Origin: Clostridia bacterium
GTDB taxonomy: Bacteria > Bacillota_A > Clostridia > Oscillospirales > QAKW01
Length of the DNA: 42,636 bases
Direction of reading: 5' to 3'
Assembly: GCA_017396865.1 (NCBI GenBank)
Contig: JAFQKO010000018.1
Location: forward strand, 1 to 42,636
Position numbers and translations under genes: made by a program. Positions 38,669 through 42,636 of this stretch are shown here, piece by piece. How positions within the stretch are numbered: position 1 is the stretch's first letter; each line of letters starts with the position of its first letter. The notes below the pieces were generated by a model that did not search any database, was not told where the DNA came from, and saw nothing but the letters and a program-made list of their open reading frames with translations.

Positions 38669-41600
38669 CTGCTTTCCCCTCCTCTCTCCAGCCATTGGGA
38701 TCCTTGGAGCTGATCCTGCGCTTGCTCCGCTTGGGATCATAGCGGCAAACGCCCCGATAATCGCAATAGGAGCAAACCTGCTTTTGCGCCTTCGGATCGA
38801 TCAGCGGCGAAACGGCCGTATTCCCGCCGTAAATCTCCTCGGCGGTTTCCTTGATGACCGTTTCCATATGGTCGACCATTTCTTGGATCAGCTTCGGATC
38901 ATACACCTTTGCATTGGAATAAAGCTTATCATCACCGGTATATCTCAGCTTAAAATAGCGGCTTCCGTGCTGATCGTCCAGCCCATCCAGCGCCGCCTGA
39001 TCGGAGGTGATGATGCCGCCGCGGCGATAATAATCCTGCAGCTTTTTCTCCAGCTCCGCAGCGGGGATCGGCTCCTTCCATCGGGGCGCCTGCGCCAGCA
39101 TATAGCAGCCCACCGCCGCCACGGGATTTTTCACCGTGCCGCTGCGCAGCATGCTGTAAAGATAGATCGGCAACTGCACCCCCGTTTGATCGGTGATGCC
39201 TGCCGGATCAAAAACGGTATTGCCCGTTTTATAGTCGGTGACCTTCACGTAGGTTTTGCCTGCGGTTTCATACAGATCCACCCGATCGATGGAGCCGTTT
39301 AAATCAACAACACACCCATTGGAAAGCGCAATCGGATTTCCGCTCAGCGCAACCTCGGTGCCCAGCGGGCGATATTGACCGTCCCGCAGCTCGCCCACCA
39401 CGTTCTCGGCCACCATGCAGAACAGCGCGGTCATCCGCCGATACAGCGATTGGAATTGATTGGTGCGGTTGATATCCCGCAGGGTATCTTGCAGATATTC
39501 CTCGGCAAGATCCGCTCCGTACCGTTGAATTTCTGCAGAATTATACTTATCGTAATCATAATTATCGGCAATAATGCGATCCACCAGCTTTTCCAAGCCA
39601 TAGTGCACAAAGGTACCGATATTGGCCACGTCGAAGGTGACGGGCTTGACCGCCTCGATCTTCAGCGTCTTTTGCATGAAATATTGGAAGGGGCATTGAC
39701 GGAAGGTGCGGATCTGGGAATAGCTCAGCTGCATCCGCTTGCCGAAAAGGCTCTGCACCACCGCGGCGGTGAGCCGATCCTCGGGATCCTGACGACGCAG
39801 TGGTTTTTCGTTCAGCTCGGCCAAGATTTCCTTTTGAAATTCGGGCACCCAACCGGTGATCTCCCGTGCACCGTCACGGGTGACGGCAAAATCATACAGC
39901 TCCATATCGGTGCTGCAGATCGGCTTGAGCTTGCAGAGCTTCCCCAACCGCTCCACGTAGACCGAGGGGATCTTCTTTTCGCCCTTCAGGGTAAATGCGC
40001 TGTAAGAGAAGGTGATCTCCTCGCGGGCGGAGAATACCGCCGCATAGAAATGATGGCGCCCCTGCAGACTTTTTTGCTGAACGGTGGCATCGCAGCAAAG
40101 CTGCTCTGCCTCCAGCAGACGGCGTTCCCGATCGCTGATCAGCCCGCCATCGGAAACAGGCATCGGCAGCAGGTCGCGGGTGGCACCCACCACGTAGAGA
40201 TACTTCACGCCGTCGTGGCGGCTATGGGACACCTCCCCGATGGTAACGGCGTCCATGGTCGGCGGCGTTACGTTCAAGGCCGCCTCCTCCCCGCAAAGGC
40301 CGATCAGCTCCTCCAGCGCGCGGGTGGAGAGGGGAGCATCCCCAAAGACCAGCCAGATATCGTCGAGGATATCGGCCATCATGCCGTAGACCTTCAAATA
40401 TTCCCGCGTCAGGCGGCGGTTTTGCTGGGTCTCCCAGGCATTTTCGCCGCTTTCGCTTTGTTGCTGAAGGGTATTCGCAATGCGAACGATCTGCTGCTCC
40501 ACCTTGAAATCGCAGAGCAGACCGTAGATCGCCTCGGCCAGCGCAGCACCGCTGCCCACTTTGGCACGGTCGCGGAACCGCAACAGCGGCTCCCGCACAC
40601 GGCGGCGCAGGCCGTTGAGCTCGGCCAGCAGCGCCTCGCTCTCCTCGTCGGCCTTCTTCATACCAAAGGGGTTTTGCGTCCAATCCGCCTCCCGCACCAG
40701 CCGCTCGCCGGTAATCTGCCAGACCTCACAATAGTTTTCCAACCGACCGATCAGGTCGGGGGCTTCGCCGCAAAGGCCTGTTTTCAGGAAGGCGAGCAGA
40801 TCCTCGCGGCGAAAATACCGCTCGGGCTCAATCATTCGCAGCGCTCGCTGCACAAAGGCAAAGAGCGGCTTGCCCAGCGAGGCACGCCCCTGATCCACAA
40901 ACAGCGGCACCTCATATTTGGCAAATACCGACTCCGCAACAGCGCCGTACTCCTCAAGGCTGCCCGCCACCAGCGCAAAGTCACGGTAGCGCAGCTTTTC
41001 CTCCCGCACCTTGCGGGCGATATCCACCGCCACCATGGCCAGCTCCTCGCGGATATTTTTGCCGATCATCAGCCGCACGTGCTCGCTCTCGATCTGCTTG
41101 GGAGAGCGCTCCGAAAGCAGCTCCGCCTCCAGATGCTTCAAATCCTCATGGGCCAGCCGCTTGGAGCCGCCCGCAATGGTTTCTTCGACAATTTTTGCGC
41201 CCCTCGCCGTTGCCAGCCGCTTGAGCGCCGCCAGCTCATTCCGCACGGGGCGGAACATCAGCGCAGGATCGGCAGGATCCAGCAGCAGCGAGCAATATAC
41301 CGCCTCGCTCTGCCCGAAGGCCACGCCCAGCAGCTCCCGCTGGCGGCCTGTGAACCCGAAAAAGCCATCGGCAATCAGCGCCGTGCCCTTGAAAAAGCCC
41401 TTTTCCTCCGCGATGCGGATCGCAACCGCCAGATCCTCCTCGGCAGAGCGGTTCTCCTCATTGAGGGCAGCCCGATAGGCATGATACAGCAAAAAGAGAT
41501 CCTTATACTTTTCCTGCCAGTCCAGGCGATTGCCCTTGGCGAGGGCGGCCAACGCCGCCTGCTCCTCCAGACCGCTGCGCTCCAGCTCGGAGAAGGCATC

Positions 41601-41948
41601 GGCCAAGCGGGCAACAAACCCCATGCTCGGGCGGGAGGAGCGGTAATAGACCAAATTCTTTCGCTGCTCCTGCAAAACACGGTAGATCAGCGCTGTTTTG
41701 CGGGTTTTGCTCATGTAGCTGCCCGCCACCCCACCGAAGCGACGAAAAACCTCATTGCACAATCTGCGGAAGGAAACGACCTGCACGTTGGCAAGCCCCA
41801 GCCCGCCGATCCGCCGCTCCAGCGCCATGGAGCTTTGCTCCGGCACCAAGAACCGGACCTGCTGATACGTGCCCGCCAGAGCGGGCAGCTGATCCATCAG
41901 ATATTCGGTTTTGCCGCATCCGCTGCGGCCCATAACAAAGGTGATCAT
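38661..41948 (-). CDS. addB: AddB, helicase-nuclease subunit B
   Basis: AddB completes the AddAB break-processing complex, recognising Chi and carrying a second nuclease. The 1095-residue protein has Walker A GRSGCGKT (7-14). The C-terminal half holds the RecB-type nuclease TDYKTG. Fe-S cysteines are seen in FRQCPFQYF and CSYCDYRGVC, the expected four-Cys layout. ATG 41948 follows AAAGGA; an upstream ATG runs into a terminator hairpin and is unlikely. A strong promoter is at 41982-42010. It precedes and overlaps addA. Confidence 0.95.
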   Translation of the reverse strand: MITFVMGRSGCGKTEYLMDQLPALAGTYQQVRFLVPEQSSMALERRIGGLGLANVQVVSFRRLCNEVFRRFGGVAGSYMSKTRKTALIYRVLQEQRKNLVYYRSSRPSMGFVARLADAFSELERSGLEEQAALAALAKGNRLDWQEKYKDLFLLYHAYRAALNEENRSAEEDLAVAIRIAEEKGFFKGTALIADGFFGFTGRQRELLGVAFGQSEAVYCSLLLDPADPALMFRPVRNELAALKRLATARGAKIVEETIAGGSKRLAHEDLKHLEAELLSERSPKQIESEHVRLMIGKNIREELAMVAVDIARKVREEKLRYRDFALVAGSLEEYGAVAESVFAKYEVPLFVDQGRASLGKPLFAFVQRALRMIEPERYFRREDLLAFLKTGLCGEAPDLIGRLENYCEVWQITGERLVREADWTQNPFGMKKADEESEALLAELNGLRRRVREPLLRFRDRAKVGSGAALAEAIYGLLCDFKVEQQIVRIANTLQQQSESGENAWETQQNRRLTREYLKVYGMMADILDDIWLVFGDAPLSTRALEELIGLCGEEAALNVTPPTMDAVTIGEVSHSRHDGVKYLYVVGATRDLLPMPVSDGGLISDRERRLLEAEQLCCDATVQQKSLQGRHHFYAAVFSAREEITFSYSAFTLKGEKKIPSVYVERLGKLCKLKPICSTDMELYDFAVTRDGAREITGWVPEFQKEILAELNEKPLRRQDPEDRLTAAVVQSLFGKRMQLSYSQIRTFRQCPFQYFMQKTLKIEAVKPVTFDVANIGTFVHYGLEKLVDRIIADNYDYDKYNSAEIQRYGADLAEEYLQDTLRDINRTNQFQSLYRRMTALFCMVAENVVGELRDGQYRPLGTEVALSGNPIALSNGCVVDLNGSIDRVDLYETAGKTYVKVTDYKTGNTVFDPAGITDQTGVQLPIYLYSMLRSGTVKNPVAAVGCYMLAQAPRWKEPIPAAELEKKLQDYYRRGGIITSDQAALDGLDDQHGSRYFKLRYTGDDKLYSNAKVYDPKLIQEMVDHMETVIKETAEEIYGGNTAVSPLIDPKAQKQVCSYCDYRGVCRYDPKRSKRRISSKDPNGWREEGKADE

Positions 41949-41981
41949 ACCGATTGATCCTTTCAAATTCTTTATGCTTTT

Positions 41982-42010
41982 ATTATACAAGGATTTTGCC
42001 GAATTGTAAA
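41982..42010 (-). promoter_or_regulatory. Sigma-A promoter of addBA
   Basis: On the minus strand, TTTACA (42005-42010) and TATAAT (41982-41987) are spaced by 17 bases. It directly follows the terminator of the right-edge gene. Confidence 0.8.
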
Positions 42011-42011
42011 G

Positions 42012-42059
42012 AAAAAGCAGAGAATGCACAAAGCCGCCCTTGTGCATTCTCTGCTTTTT
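42012..42059 (-). terminator. Terminator of the right-edge gene
   Basis: A perfect 20-bp stem (AAAAAGCAGAGAATGCACAA and its inverse) has an 8-base loop and a T-rich tail on the minus strand. Confidence 0.9.
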
Positions 42060-42087
42060 AATGAGTCACCATCTATCCCCTTATAAA

Positions 42088-42636
42088 TCAATATGCCGTA
42101 AGGACCGGGGAGTAATATGTCCCTTCCAGAAAAGCTACCTGCTTCAAGCTCAAATAGTGCTTCAAGACCTTTTCCCTCAATTTAGCGCAATCTTCGATCT
42201 TTCCTTCTTTGGTATGAATAAAAATGTTATTCGTATCGTACGGATAATCAATCCGTATGATACTCGATATTTTCAGCGGGGAATACTCCTTAAAATACTG
42301 ATATCCAATTGATGTTTTCCCATCCATTAATAAGCACGTTGACGTTATATCGGTCTCACACCGTTCCGTTTCTTCTGCAAAAGATTCTTGATGCTCCCAA
42401 GAATACTTTTTTAAATATTGCTCTCTATCCCCTTTAAACTCCTCACTCAGTAGAATGTTCAGAGAAAATCTATCATCAAATTCTACCAATCCACCTTGTT
42501 CAACATAATCTTTTACCAGCTCCGGATAAGAACTATTAAACACGTAAAGCGCCATCCGTTCTTCGTCGGTTAAGGTGCCGATTTTATTTTCACTTTCGAT
42601 GCGCTCCAGCTTTGTCCGTACCACTTCCTTTGCCTC
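42088..42636 (-). CDS. Hypothetical protein, 5' part beyond the window
   Basis: At least 182 residues are open to the right edge; the earliest internal start, GTG 42624, has its purine-rich site too close, so the gene probably begins outside. No family is recognised. The visible part is a mixed alpha/beta soluble protein, with LTDEERMALYVFNSSYPELV, a central acidic region, and ISSIIRIDYPYDTNNIFIHT near the end. There is no signal peptide in view. It is AT-richer than addB, has a strong terminator, and looks accessory. Confidence 0.7.
   Translation of the reverse strand, partial: EAKEVVRTKLERIESENKIGTLTDEERMALYVFNSSYPELVKDYVEQGGLVEFDDRFSLNILLSEEFKGDREQYLKKYSWEHQESFAEETERCETDITSTCLLMDGKTSIGYQYFKEYSPLKISSIIRIDYPYDTNNIFIHTKEGKIEDCAKLREKVLKHYLSLKQVAFLEGTYYSPVLTAY

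Noticed and set aside
39375..41957. Very long plus-strand open frame opposite addB
   Set aside because: Shadow of GC-rich codon use in addB. It has no promoter, ribosome site or recognisable domain; similar antisense frames face addA, rhaA and prs.

Overview
The window looks like the chromosome of a spore-forming, anaerobic Clostridia member, probably an Oscillospirales/Ruminococcaceae-type gut bacterium. That is inference from gene content, not from a marker gene. Support comes from AddAB in place of RecBCD, RNase J, TmcAL, a YlmC/YmxH sporulation-type protein, a YwlG/DUF436 protein, clean sigma-A promoters, strong GGAGG ribosome sites, and TTG/GTG starts. Most core genes are GC-rich. Three stretches (about 4.0-8.2 kb, 27.2-31.4 kb and the right edge) are clearly AT-richer and look accessory.

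Layout. 1-3.8 kb (minus): an FAD-dependent dehydrogenase cut by the left edge, a DEAD-box RNA helicase, and a coupled PHP hydrolase plus polysaccharide deacetylase pair. 3.9-8.2 kb: an accessory zone with a GH29 alpha-L-fucosidase and divergent AraC regulator between two 96-bp direct repeats, then an MBL-fold hydrolase and small AT-rich genes. 8.3-12.7 kb: tRNA-Tyr, tRNA-Thr and tRNA-Arg, biotin-protein ligase, a Gfo/Idh/MocA dehydrogenase, and a regulatory cluster with two HTH proteins and a membrane-anchored ImmA/IrrE-like protease. 12.7-19.3 kb: an LCP cell-wall ligase and acetate kinase (minus), diverging from TmcAL, an ABC ATPase and an FtsX-type permease (plus).

19.3-27.1 kb: RNase J with a basic N-terminal extension, a MATE exporter, YlmC/YmxH, YwlG/DUF436, a four-gene overlapping minus operon (PLAT-like membrane protein, anchored protein, MntP-like exporter, 50-residue membrane peptide) and a DUF378 protein. 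27.2-31.4 kb: a minus-strand array of small genes (immunity-type proteins, three lipoproteins, a membrane protein, two broken genes) punctuated by a 48-bp palindromic repeat. 31.6-42 kb (minus): a long PRPP synthetase, L-rhamnose isomerase and rhamnulose-1-phosphate aldolase without a kinase, and addBA. A partial unknown gene runs off the right edge.

Most unusual content. (1) A family of structured intergenic elements lies immediately 3' of minus-strand genes. Two copies, behind tRNA-Tyr and tRNA-Arg, share three consecutive hairpins whose stems differ by many compensated base pairs. (2) The 48-bp palindrome sits at or near the 3' end of most genes in the 27-31 kb array. (3) An XRE repressor precedes a membrane-crossing ImmA-like protease with a Cys-rich C-terminal domain, a candidate transmembrane repressor-cleavage switch. 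No transposase, integrase, CRISPR array or rRNA gene is visible.
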